Source: Odontesthes bonariensis
Taxonomy: Eukaryota > Chordata > Actinopteri > Atheriniformes > Atherinopsidae
NCBI RefSeq assembly: GCF_027942865.1
Contig: NC_134528.1
Coordinates: forward strand, 10,349,586 to 10,413,585
Direction of reading: 5' to 3'
DNA length: 64,000 nucleotides
A program made the translations under genes and the position numbers. Below are positions 32,971 through 44,600 of the stretch, in pieces (the stretch's first letter is position 1; the number at the start of each line of letters is the position of its first letter). The notes below the pieces were generated by a model. The model was not told the origin of the DNA, did no database searches, and saw only the letters and a list, made by a program, of their open reading frames with translations.

Positions 32971-33129
32971 TCTTTTGATGTTTTTTTGACCATGTTTTAT
33001 GTTTTTTTTTATGTTGAATGTGCTGGTATTATTCTTTATTTGGATGTCTGTGTTGTGTTAAAAAAGGAGCTGAACTGCAAGACAGTCGGTGATGAAGATT
33101 TGAGTTTTTCTCAGCTTCTTTGGAACGTA

Positions 33130-33305
33130 TTTTTGTGTCTATGCATGAAATCTGCACGATATCTTTGAATTTATCTGGACTGTTGCTTGTTTTTAAATTC
33201 ATTTAAATCATTTTATTTGTTTCTCTTTATATTCTTTTATTTACTTTTAATGCTTCTTCCGACATGTGCTATACAAATAAATTTGATTTGATTTAATTTT
33301 TGATT
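33130..33305 (+). repeat. LINE 3' tail
   Basis: This is a direct relative of 28470-28695 with an internal deletion, ending in (TTTGATTT) repeats downstream of the membrane-protein gene. Confidence 0.55.
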
Positions 33306-34435
33306 TTATGACAGCAGGTTTTGACAATTTTTTTTTCCCTTGAATACATTTTTGAAAAGTTTTGATTTTAGTTCATGGAAAGGGTTTGTAAATATATGGA
33401 ATTAGCCCGAAACCCTTCATTTTTTAATCCGACTTAATATTTTACTTCCAAGCAGAGGCTTCATGGAGGCCTATCAAATCCTTTCTTTCTTTTGGAGCTG
33501 CTTTTACATTCATTTGCAGTCCTTTTTCAGAGGAAAGTGCATTTTTTTGTCTGTTGAGCCATTGAACTCTGACCTATGAATCATTCAAGCATGAAAAAAG
33601 CAAAACTGTTGCATTGATTCATAATTTGCTCCCATTTCTTTAGTTGCATCCATGACAATTGCTAAAGATAACACAGTTTGGTAGGCACAGCATAGCATTT
33701 TTGCACCAGTCAGGTGTTTCTCAAAGAGCTGTTGGCCTGTAGCTTTGCACATCTCAGCATGGTGTGCAGAGTGTCCTCAGTATCTGAGCTCTTCAAACAC
33801 ATCTCAAACATTTAAGTTACTATTTTTTTTATATAATATAATGTTTCCACACCTCCCCTATCCTGTAACTGTTAGGAACACCCCCAAACTTTGCAAGGCT
33901 ATGCCAAATAATATAGTTGTTATGATTGCAATCAGCTGAAATCTGTCACTTTCAAAGATGTTTTATTCACGTAACACAAACATGTGAAGATGTTGATGAC
34001 TTTTCCATCTTCAATTACATATTAACATAATTTTCCTCTGTTTATTTTAGGAAATGTATGTTCTTTTGGTGTAAAAAAAAATAGTGTTTTCCTGGTTTTT
34101 TTTGTATTTCGTGGTGTGTTAGCTTGTTATTTTGTGAAGAATTTAGTTGAAATAGTTTGTTTTTAACACGTTTTAATTTTGTATGAATATCAAATATGTC
34201 ACGGTTTGCTTTTGTGTAGGTTTTTAGCTTCCTGCTTGCCCTGCACAAGCTGATTTAAACAAGATTTGTGAGGCACAAGTAGCCAAGAATTACTTTTGTG
34301 CACAAGGGATATTGTGTGTTATATGTCTTTTCTTAATATTTTAATATTTTTCTTAATGTCTCTCAGGTTTGATGAAATTCTTAAGTATTTTTTAAATCAA
34401 ACACAATCAGAAATTGAGAATGACTTAAGCACGCT
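33306..34435. other. AT-rich non-coding DNA
   Basis: No gene is seen. The stretch reads like decayed repeat and 3'-flank sequence. Confidence 0.4.
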
Positions 34436-34463
34436 GTGGATGAGGCAGATCAGAGACATAATA

Positions 34464-34466
<3 letters not shown>

Positions 34467-34506
<40 letters not shown>
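34467..34506. repeat. (TA)n/(TG)n microsatellite
   Basis: A run of about 28 bp of TA repeats passes into TG repeats just upstream of the HID1-like exon. Confidence 0.8.
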
Positions 34507-34570
34507 CTATGAGGCAGATTCTCCTCCGCAGACTCGGATCCTGCAGGCAGGAGGTGGCTCCGAACACAAA

Positions 34571-34618
34571 ATGGGAAACGCAGACACCAAACTCCACTTC
34601 AGGAAGGCGGTGATCCAG
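34571..34618 (+). pseudogene. hid1: HID1-like first coding exon, isolated fragment
   Basis: The 16 codons from ATG read MGNADTKLHFRKAVIQ, which closely matches the start of HID1, a peripheral protein of the trans-Golgi and dense-core granule pathway. After VIQ the similarity stops abruptly, with only a weak GTTTAG as a possible donor. I find no later HID1 exon in the following 29 kb. The upstream 60 bp are unusually GC-rich, like a 5' UTR. It could be a relic of a lost duplicate, or the first exon of a gene whose remaining exons lie elsewhere. Confidence 0.5.
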
Positions 34619-35880
34619 TTTAGCAATTATGTTGTCATCTTTCATGCAAAAGTAGCTCTTTATTTTTACATTGTGCCAAGTGTATATATATATTGTTTTA
34701 ATAGCACCACTCTTTACCTCTCACTCTTAACGTGAAAGTTAAAATACGAGCGACTTTGTCATCAGCATTGCCTTTGGATCACATTTATTTGGGTTAACAG
34801 AAACATCGCCTTTGGTAGCATTAACCCGTCACCCAACAGGAAATTTATCAGCAAACTAACACACTCTTGTGGGTTAAAATGGAAAATTGATGGCACATTT
34901 AACTAAAAAAAAAATCCGTGCAGGTGTGAGTTTCTTCACAGGAAGCTTCAGTGGACCAAGCTGCATTTTACTGGTGAAACAGCACCATCTAGTGGCAACT
35001 TCACATAACTACATAAAGCAATAAAGGTATGTTCTTTATGTTATTCCGTTTTTTGTGGTTTAACTCTCATCCATAATGTTGTTTATATTTCTTTTTATTC
35101 ACAGGTAGGTCAAACATACACAGGATTCTGGTCCATGTGCTGTTATTGGATTTGAAGCATCTGATGGAAACATTCATGGGAGAGTTTTTCCACTAACAGA
35201 GTGCTCTGTGTTTGTATGGATCCAGTGAAAAACAGCCTCTCTGTTACTGTAACACCTGTTTTTCTTTGAATTCTGTATCAAAGCTTCAATTATTTGTATA
35301 AAGTTTAATTTAGCCACTGTAAACTTCCTGATGCATTGTTTATTATGTTTCCATTGTACAGTTTTCATACTCTCGGCACATTCACAATAGTGACTGTAGG
35401 GTGTGATTGTGAGGGATGAAAATGGCCCCAGTCTGCAAACACTGTTGCAACAGTCCAACAATGGTGTGTCACAGCGAGGTTACGTGAGCGTGTGTTGGGT
35501 AACGCTGCTATCTCAGGTTGCTCCACATTGTGTTTGGTTTCACTGAAGGTCCGTGTGCGGCTGAACTTGAGAATATGACTGTGCATGGATGTTAATTTCT
35601 ATGTTTTTGTAATGATCGTCTGAAGATGTACCCGCCACAAACAGGATTAACTTTATTAAAACAAAGTGAAAGCTGCTTTTTCTTCTGGGTGTGAATTTGT
35701 TCAGATTTATGAGTTTAAGCACGGCTGACATCGTGGATGAATTCCAGGACAAACGGGCCCCGGATACAAACGTGTGATTCGCTTCTTTGGTCTCGTATCG
35801 TTTGTTTTATCCATTATTCGATTTCCTCTCACTTTACACTGATTCAGTGTGTTGTTTTGTTTATCTGTGTGTCTTTTTAG
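34619..35880. other. Non-coding DNA
   Basis: No gene or named repeat is seen. Frames on the minus strand near 35174-35919 have no family resemblance. Confidence 0.4.
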
Positions 35881-36725
35881 CCATTTTTGTACGTGTTGTT
35901 GACTTGGATCTTGTGTCACTTTGGGGTTGTCATGTCTTTGTGTTTCTCTTTTTAGCTGTTCTGTGTTTCCTTATGGCCATTATTTGCTCTGGGCTATAAG
36001 TTGTTTTGTGTTTCTCTTATTTTTAATTTTACTCCATATGTGGTTGTCTTACATCTCTGTGGTCATCTTGTGACTCTTGGTGATTGTTTTGCATTTCTTT
36101 GTGGCCATTTTGTGTTTCTACGTGGTTATTTTGTTTCTTTTTTGTGGTCATTTTGTGTATCTTTAGCCATTTAGTGTCCTTTTGTGGCTATTTTGTATCT
36201 ATTTGACACCACTGTTGTCTGTTTGTAGCCATTTACAGTTTCTTTGTTGTGATTTTGTGTCTCATTGGCGGCCATTTTTTGTGTCTTTGTCTTCTGTCCG
36301 CTCGCTAATGTCTCTTTGTGGCCATGTTTTGTCTTTTTGACATCATTTAAATATTTTTTTTATGCCTCTTTGTGGTCATTTAGTGTCTTTCTGTCTCATG
36401 ATGATGATTTTGTGTCACTGTAACTATTTTATGTCCAATTGTGGCCATTTTGTTTCCTTTTTTTTGTCTTTTTGTAACCATTTTCAGTTTCTTTGTGGCC
36501 ATTTAATTTTTTTTTTTTATAGTAATTTGTGGCAGTTTGGTCTCTTTGAATCTCTAACTTTTGGCGTTTCTCTGTTGCCATTATTGGGTTTCTGTTCTTG
36601 TTGTGTCCTTGTTAGTTTATTGGCACCTCTGTAGTTTGCAGAAGTCATTTTGTGTCTCTTTGATGTGTTTTTATGGGTCTTTTTCCACCTGTTTGTAGTT
36701 GTTTTTGTCTTTTTATAGCCTTTTC
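35881..36725 (+). repeat. Degenerate minisatellite ('tttgtgtctctttgtggccat')
   Basis: Dozens of decayed copies of a unit of about 20-40 bp built from TTTGTGTCT and TTTGTGGCCATTT fill the region. Such simple repeats produce long T/G-rich frames that are not genes. Confidence 0.75.
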
Positions 36726-37028
36726 TTAGATAGGCATCTTTTGTTGCTGCTTTCCATTATCTTATATTTATATTCATCATTATTTTGTCATTCCAAACAC
36801 CTATAGTTCATTTATACAATGCAGAATATATACTTTTGTTGTTAACCAGTCTTGGTTAATCACCCCGTTAGTTTGGAAAATGCCAGATTAAATGTGAGAA
36901 CATTTCAATCCGTGTTTATTTTCATTTGTCTTGATTTTACAGAGATATTCAGTCTATTGCTAAATAAACCAGACAAAAGCACACAAAATATATAAGTCTG
37001 GCCTTTCTGCATACATTTTTTGTACGAC

Positions 37029-37413
37029 TGTCACAGGAAGGAGGACCCAGGTGCAGACAGATGGAAAACCAGATGTTGACGAAATTTAGACTGATTTATC
37101 AAAACTAAACAGACAACAAGACCGAACTGGAACACAAAACAAAACCAAGGAACTGACAAAACCGACGAGGAACAAGAACAAACTGGGGAAACAAAACCAA
37201 GAAGTAGCAGCAGCAGCAACTCAGGAGGAGAACCTGAAGAGAACGAAGGATCTGACCAAGAGTGGCTGAAACCAGGAGTTTAAATACGGAGAAGAGAGAT
37301 CGCTGAGTGAAGACGGGTGAAGGGAGTGGAGCTGATGACCGGACTGAGGAAGCGAGGAAGTGAACAGGACTGAGAAAAGACGGATAAAACACAAAAAGAC
37401 ACAGATAGTGACA
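37029..37413. mobile_element. Non-autonomous DNA transposon, TGTCA...TGACA ends
   Basis: The element starts TGTCACAGGAAGGAGGACC and ends AGTGACA, flanked by acgac and actac (4 of 5 bases alike). It resembles the insertion at 47387-47799 in termini and in the 'ggaggac...ggtgcagac' segment. Confidence 0.5.
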
Positions 37414-37509
37414 ACTACAGCTTCATACTGACGCTAAACCCGATTTAATATGTGTATTTGTCTGTTCTGTGGGGCCTTATGTTCCTCTCTCTGCAGTCTC
37501 TGCTGCCTT

Positions 37510-37925
37510 CACTGGAAAAAAATCAAAGTCTTACCAAGTATATCTCATTTCTAGTCAAAATATCTCATTACACTTCATATAAGACACAACTGCCTAACAA
37601 GTACTATTTCAGCCAGATATAGGGACTTGTTTGAAGACAATACATCTGGAATATCTTGTTAAATGAAAAAGACTTGAAAACAAATTGTTTTGAGTCGGAT
37701 ATCATATGAAACAAGCTTTTTTTTTTACATTTGAAGAGGTTTTTAAGCTAATTTCAAGATCACTTTTATCTCAAAAGTCCTAAATATCACATCTTATTTC
37801 AAGAAATCTTGACAAGCCGATTTTCACTCGTTCCATTGGCAGATTTTTTTTTGCTTATTTCAAGCAAAAACGTCTTTTATTTGCTGTTTTTCTTACTTAT
37901 TTTTGGAGGGGCCTCTTTTACAGTG
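37510..37925 (+). mobile_element. CACTGG MITE, complete copy
   Basis: The element starts CACTGGAAAAAA and ends TTTTACAGTG. Its sequence ('caaagtcttaccaagtat', 'gccagatatagggacttg') is shared with four other copies in the window. Confidence 0.75.
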
Positions 37926-38621
37926 TTATCAAGTAAAAAATACTCAGTGTAGCTTTTAAAGGGCCAAGCCAACTCTGGCCTCTCTCCAAAGAAAAGCTGC
38001 ACTGACATCAGATACAAGTGCACAGCTCACATGTACGCTTACCTGGGCCAACAACACATAAACACACCCCAGCTATCCAAACACATTATAGCACACCAGA
38101 GTCGTCTCTTTTTCATTCTGACTCTCTTCCCACGATGGAAAAAGAGAAACGACCGAGCAGCCGCTGTTAATCAGCCCTCCTCTCTCCCTCTCCTTTTTCC
38201 CAGGACGTTTGCCAAGGTTGCTGAGATGTGATGGGAGGGGAAGAGAAGCCCGCACAAATGCTGAAGAAACCGAGAGGGGGGGTGAGCAGCATGCAGAATG
38301 CATGAGACACCAGAGAGGAGTTCATCTTGCTGCAGCACAGCCTCACATATTCAGCTCGTGGGGATTATAAATTTCACGTCTGCTGGCCGGCACGAGGAGT
38401 CAGCTGATGAAAGGGAAGAAAGAGACGAGGAGGTGGGACATTAGGGTCCAGGAAGGGGCCGGGCTTCTCTGACAATGATCCTGGCCCAACAGGGAGTTAC
38501 TCAATGTTGACTTTGACCGGTGGACTTTGCTCTCGGGCTGCGGCGTGTAGCACCCGCTGCTCTCCGGCCGTCAGGAGGATAGGAAACCACAAGCTGACTC
38601 TGCTCTGAGCCGGTCCTCAGC

Positions 38622-41600
38622 ATGCAGAGCGTACCGGAGGAGTGGACGGAGCGTCAGGACGGGAAGTTAAGGAGAAGGGGTGAAGAGGTGGAGAAGGAGT
38701 CCCTGATGATGGAGCTGACCCGGCTGGTGCAGAGGATAGTGAAGGAGAGCAGCTGGTGGGAGAGGAGGGGGCTGGACTGCAGCATCCTGGCAGCCGCCTT
38801 CCTCTGCCTGCCGCCCGGTAAGAGTTCACTTCATGATGAGTGCCACACAAGCTACTGATTATGATGATTAAGACATGCTTATACCCACTGCAACCCTTTC
38901 AGCGTGCTTTGTCTCTTTTTTTTGTTGTTGTTTTGTTGTCTCTTTATGTTTCATTTATGTTTCTTCAAGCTCCACGAAGCAGCCCAGTTGCCCTTATTCA
39001 AGCTCTTGTGATTACCATGACCTGGATGACCTTCATCAGCTCTGTAATCATTTCCTGTTTGCTTTACAGCAAAAATCTTAAAGAATTCAAACATAATATT
39101 TGGATTTCTTTGAGGCCCATTCAGTAATTCTTCCACTGCTATGTCTAAAGATTGTTTTCATCATCCATTAACCTGCGTTTATCTTTATGTAGTCCATAAA
39201 ATTCAGTAAAACAATGTTTATCCTGGCAGTCTTCACAGGCTCAGATACAATACCAAAAGATACCATTTCTTTATATAAAGTCAAGCAAACAGGAGTCTTC
39301 AGGAATAGTTCTTCAGGCTTCTTGAAGGACATCCCAAAGCTCTTCTTTGGATGTGGGCTGCCTTTTGTTCCGTTCTCTGCCAACATGACCCCACACTGCT
39401 TCAGTAATGTTGAGCTCCGGGCTCTGGGGAGGATTCATCCCTCCATCAGACCTGCTGCCACTGATTTTCAGCCCACTTCTTGTGTCCTTTGGCACAGCTC
39501 AGCCTTTTCTCCCTGTTTCCCTTCCTTAAAAACGGCTTCCTGACAGCCACCCTTCCATGGAGCCCATTTCTGATGAGGCTTGGGCCAACAGCAGATGGAT
39601 CAGCTGAAGGTCCAGATGCAGAAATCCTGTTTTCTGTCTGTCAGACTGTGTTATCTTTGCTGTTTTTCACACATGCAGCTAAAGAAATGGGAACAAATGA
39701 TGTGTCTCTGTGACAGGCTGCTGGGAACAAAGTGCCTAAAGATCCAATTTAAAATGGCTTCTTTGCTAAGTTGTCTTTTTTAGTCGGGATATTATGTTAT
39801 GCTTCAGAGACGGAGCTCAAGCACAGCAGAGAGGGAGGGGGAGGGGCCTGCAAGTTGGAACAGGTTCTGTCAAGGATAACAATTGGTCTTCCATATCAAT
39901 CATATGATTAATAGATTATTTAATTTACTAATAGATTAGTTGTTTCATGTTTAATATTGTATATTTTGGCTGACTTTTAACTATTAATGAAATAATTTTC
40001 ATCGTCTCATTAGAATAGAATAGAATAGAAAAATATTTTATTCATTCATACGAAATTCAAATTTGTCAAGTAGCTCAAAAAAAATTATAAATATTTACAA
40101 TGATTGTATATTAACAACAACAACAATAATAATACAAATTCTAGTAAAAATACTACTACTAACTAATAATAATAATAAATGACTAAATAAACATAAATAA
40201 AATAAAAAAATCAATCAATCAATCAATTTGAGAAGAACTCAGCAGGCACTGTTAAAAAGCCTTATGGTTGTCTCATTGTCTCATACACTGAATTATGTCG
40301 TTTCAAATTTGATAAAACAAGCTTGATCTTGTTGTTTATTTATTTTTTTATTCAAACACAGTTTAAATGTCACCACTTTCTTTGACCTTTGACGTTGCCA
40401 AGAAAAAAACACTCTACCCTCACATCGCTGTAGATTCTTAGTCATCCAACGCTAAGAGCATGAATAAGGTCAACTGGACGACTTCTTCTTGGTTCTTGAA
40501 GTTGGTTAACCTTTCATCCAAAAGCCTTCATCAGCTCTAAACTAGTTGGTGGGGAGTATCAGCCTATACTGTAAGTTGTAGAGGGGCCGTTCCCATTTTG
40601 CGTTCTGAACCACCTGACCAATATGTGGGTGGTTTAAGTCATTCTCACCTCTCTCTATGAGCAGTATTTCCATCGTCTTATTGTTTTGTACCTTTTTTAT
40701 CTACATTGCACACTTCAGGTCTGCACATTCAAGGTGTCACACTTAATGTGGGTCACTGCTGGTCAGCTACTGACCTTAACGAACTGGATGTAAATGCAAA
40801 ATGAGGCTGAGGAGGTATCTGGCATTGTGAAGCACAGAGCTTGTGACTTATCTCCTTGAAATAGGCTGCTTTGAAATATGAGGAGCATCAAATTAGCGCA
40901 GTTTTATGGGGTTAGAGAGAGAATGTGTCATCTAAACCCCGCATGCAGCCAGACAAGTTATTGTAATGAAGAAGTCCAGCGTTGAGTTGGAGCACAGCCA
41001 TCTAACAGACACTTTATCTGAGGAGGTCAAGTTCATCTCATCGAGGCTTGACAAGGAGGAAAAGCTAGTGAAAATGATACTGGCAACTGATTTAAAGCAA
41101 TACAATGTAACTTCTCAAAAAGCCCATTATGGAGCTCCCCCTACAGGCTTGGAGGTAATGTACGGTTACGACACTGTCGTAAATACAACACCCTTTCACA
41201 TTTCACATTTCACGTTTGTTGACGAACCGGCGAGGAGTCAGAAGGTGCAAGCTATGTCGACCGAGGAGGTAAGAGTAATCAAATGTTTTACAGAAATACG
41301 ACTGCTAACATCGCTAACGAGAGGTCTTGCTAGTGGCTAAACCTAGCGAAATCAGTTGAAAATAGTTTTCGTCAGTTATAACAAACTAGCGAGTCACTTT
41401 CCGAACACAGTGAAACATCAAGCAAGTACAACACACCACAAAGCATGGCAGCAAATAAGCTACTTACTAATCCAGCAGAAAGGTGGCTAGCTCTGAATCG
41501 AGCTTGTATCCAAATTTTTTTCTTTCAGCTCTCGCCAACGAGTAAAAGCTGTTCCGAGAGCAACTCTAGTCCGGTCTCTTGCTTTGTCGGCCTCTCTCTT

Positions 41601-44600
41601 TCTCTTCCTTGCTTCATCAGTCAACGTCTTCTTCTGTTTCTTCGGTGCCTCTGCCATGATGATCGTACTGACAATGTTGCGCTAGCTTAGCCTTATACCT
41701 GGGAGCGTGAGAGGGGTCTATTTGTGTTTGCAGTAGGTGTGCCAGAAAGCAAGTCGAAGTACTTCCCCTCAGCTCCCGGGCCGGTCCAGCAAAGTTACAT
41801 AGCGCAGTTATTCCAACTAAGACCCCCGAAGGCAGTGGTGTAGTCTACGTTGAACGCAGGTATACGGCGTATACCCACCTCTTTTTTTGGTGGATTTCCG
41901 TATACCCACCTAAAATGCTCAGTATACCCACCTAAAATTCGTTTTTCAATATTTAGAATAGCACAGCCACGTTTCATCAACTACCACTTCTCATGGAAGC
42001 CTTGTTATAATTTAACAATACAACGACAACACTTCAGAATAGCATTCATTCGGAAATTGCGGCAGTCAGTCAATCTCCCAGGGATTCACTATCAGTTGTT
42101 TGACAATAACGTCCCATAGAAACTCTTCTTCTTTGTATTAGTTGAATGCGGTGATTCTCTAACGCAAAACAGCGCCCCCTATAGGAGTGGAAGGTGGAAA
42201 ACTAAAATGGATGTGTGTGTATATATTTTTTTTTTATGTATATTACATATATAAACGAATGTAATACACATATATATATATATTACAATGAATTAATTCT
42301 GACAGCCCTTGTCTATATATATATATATATAAAACAACCTGTCTCAAGATGTGATGGTGTTCTGCTGCTTTAAAACAATCACTCTGTTAGGTCTCGCTCT
42401 ATGAGGGATGAGTACAAAGATTGCCACAGGGAGTCCCATTGCCACTGAGATACACAGCACACAGTCCACACAATCAAAGTGAGTTTATGCTGTCCCTCAT
42501 GCATACAAGGGGCAGGTAAGTGCAAAGCTGCGACCCCACAAACATGTTTGTCCCTTAACACGTTAAGACAGCATTATAAATGTGCTGTTACCAGAATGGC
42601 AATGACCAAGTCGTAGTGCATTATTAAAAGCCCTGTGTTATGTCATAGTATTGTAATACTATGGTACTTAACTTTTCAATGACTATTACAGCGCGCCACT
42701 GGAGGTACGGCGTGCATTCTACTATTGGTCCCGAGGGGTCCCGAGTCCCGACCCCTAGTTTGGTACCACGGGCCTATGACTGGCCAACTATACAGTATAC
42801 CCACCTCAAAAAGGTAGACTACACCACTGCCCGAAGGGCATAGGAGACAGGCCAATCGTAATATTAAAACTCATTGTAGCCGCACAATTTTTTTCAAGCT
42901 GTTATTTTAAGGTAGAAATGTTAAATTGTATTGCTTTAATACTGTACTGAGACATAGCTTTGGTTAGCATGATTTCAGACGGTACTTAAGACAAACTAGA
43001 GCAGTAAGCTGCCAAAGTAACACACACAAACTGTCCCTAAATGCTCATTCTCCTCGACACAAAGCACCACCCGTCATGACCACAGAGAGCTCATGTTTGA
43101 CACAGCTTTGTGTCAATTAAAGCAGAACGTAGGGATGTAATTAATGCGAGGAAACTGATCTTCCTGCTCAACAAGGTGACTCAGAATAGCGATGCAGTCG
43201 CTACATGAGGGATCAACTTAATTGAAAGTTGATGTAAAAAAGACTTTGAATGCGCTTCAGATCTGAAGTAACAGTCCCTGCATTTTGTCTTGCAGCCTTC
43301 CTCTTGCTGGGCTCCTCTCAGCTGCTCTGGTTTTCCTCGGGCTTGCTGCTGATGGGCGTGGCTCACGCCACCCTCACTTGCAAAGGGACACATCTGGCCA
43401 GCCACGGGGCGCTGAGCGAGTCGCAGGCCTGGGCGAAGTTCTGGGCTGTCTTCTTCATCGAGGTGAGATGTGCAGATAAAAACTGAAGGCTGTCGTTCAT
43501 AACGTAGGCAAAGCTTCCTCTGTAGCTGTTTTTATTCTCACATGCACAACTGTAGCAACAACACAACTGAGGAGGGGCAGGATTTAAACTCAAATATCAT
43601 GTTAAATCTCTTCATTTTGGTTCATGAGTGACCTGTTTAAAATGCATATCCATCATCCAGCAGCTTCAGCAGCAGTGAGCTGAATAAATGGTTTCCTGTG
43701 GAACGTCATCAGTCTCTCTCATGGTTGAGGAGGAACCTTGTTCCCACGCTTCTCTCCAGCGCTGCTTCAGCTCATTGAGGTTTGCAGCTTTGGTATCCAG
43801 AGGAGTTCATGGTGGACTCACTGGCTGCATGGTGCCCAGGTCCTGTGGCTGCAGAACCAGCCCAGATCATCAGCCCTCCACCACCGTGCTTGACAGCTGG
43901 TGTGAGGTGTTTGTGCTGATATGCTGTGTTTGGCTTCCTCCAAACGTGCTGCTGTGCATTATGAGCAAACATCTCCACTTTGGTCTGGTCTGTCCAAAGG
44001 ACATTGTTCCAGAAGTCTTGTGGTTTGTTCAGATGCAGCTTTGCAAACCTAAGCTGTGCTGCCATGTTCTTTTTAGAGAGAAGAGGCTTTCTCCTGCAGC
44101 CCTTCCACACAAGCCATACTGGTTCAGTCTGTTTCTAACTGTGCTGTCATGAACTTTAACCTTTAACATGCTGACTGAGGCCTGCAGAGTCTGAGATGTA
44201 GCTCTTGGGTTTCTGACCTTGGGGTGACCTTGCTGGGACGTCCACTCCTGGGAAGACTGACAGCTGTCCTGAATGTTTTCCACTTGTGAATAATCTTTCT
44301 CTCTGTAGAATGATGGACTCCAGATAGTTTGGAAATTACCTTATAACCCTTCCCAGATTGATGGGCAGCAACAGCTGCTTCTCTAAGATCATTGCTGATG
44401 TCTTTCCTCCTTGGCACCGTGTTAACACACACCTGAACTTCTGCTTTTATAGAGCTGCTCACACTGACTGAAGATCAGTTAATCAGAGCATTGATCAGCA
44501 GCAGCTGGCTGCTACTTACCCTCTTAATTCCACGAAAGCAGTGAAGGCGTACTTAGTTTTTCACACTCTGCTTCTAAATTGTGTGAAAAACCATTGACTG

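Noticed and set aside
36362-36634. 90-codon Cys/Phe-rich frame
   Set aside because: It is a translation of the degenerate 'tttgtggccat' minisatellite.
40966-41340. 124-codon frame in fads6 intron 1
   Set aside because: It shows no recognisable domain, lies in repeat-like DNA and has no counterpart in the desaturase family.
43688-44152. 154-codon plus-strand frame
   Set aside because: It is the antisense of a broken Tc1 transposase that reads correctly on the minus strand.
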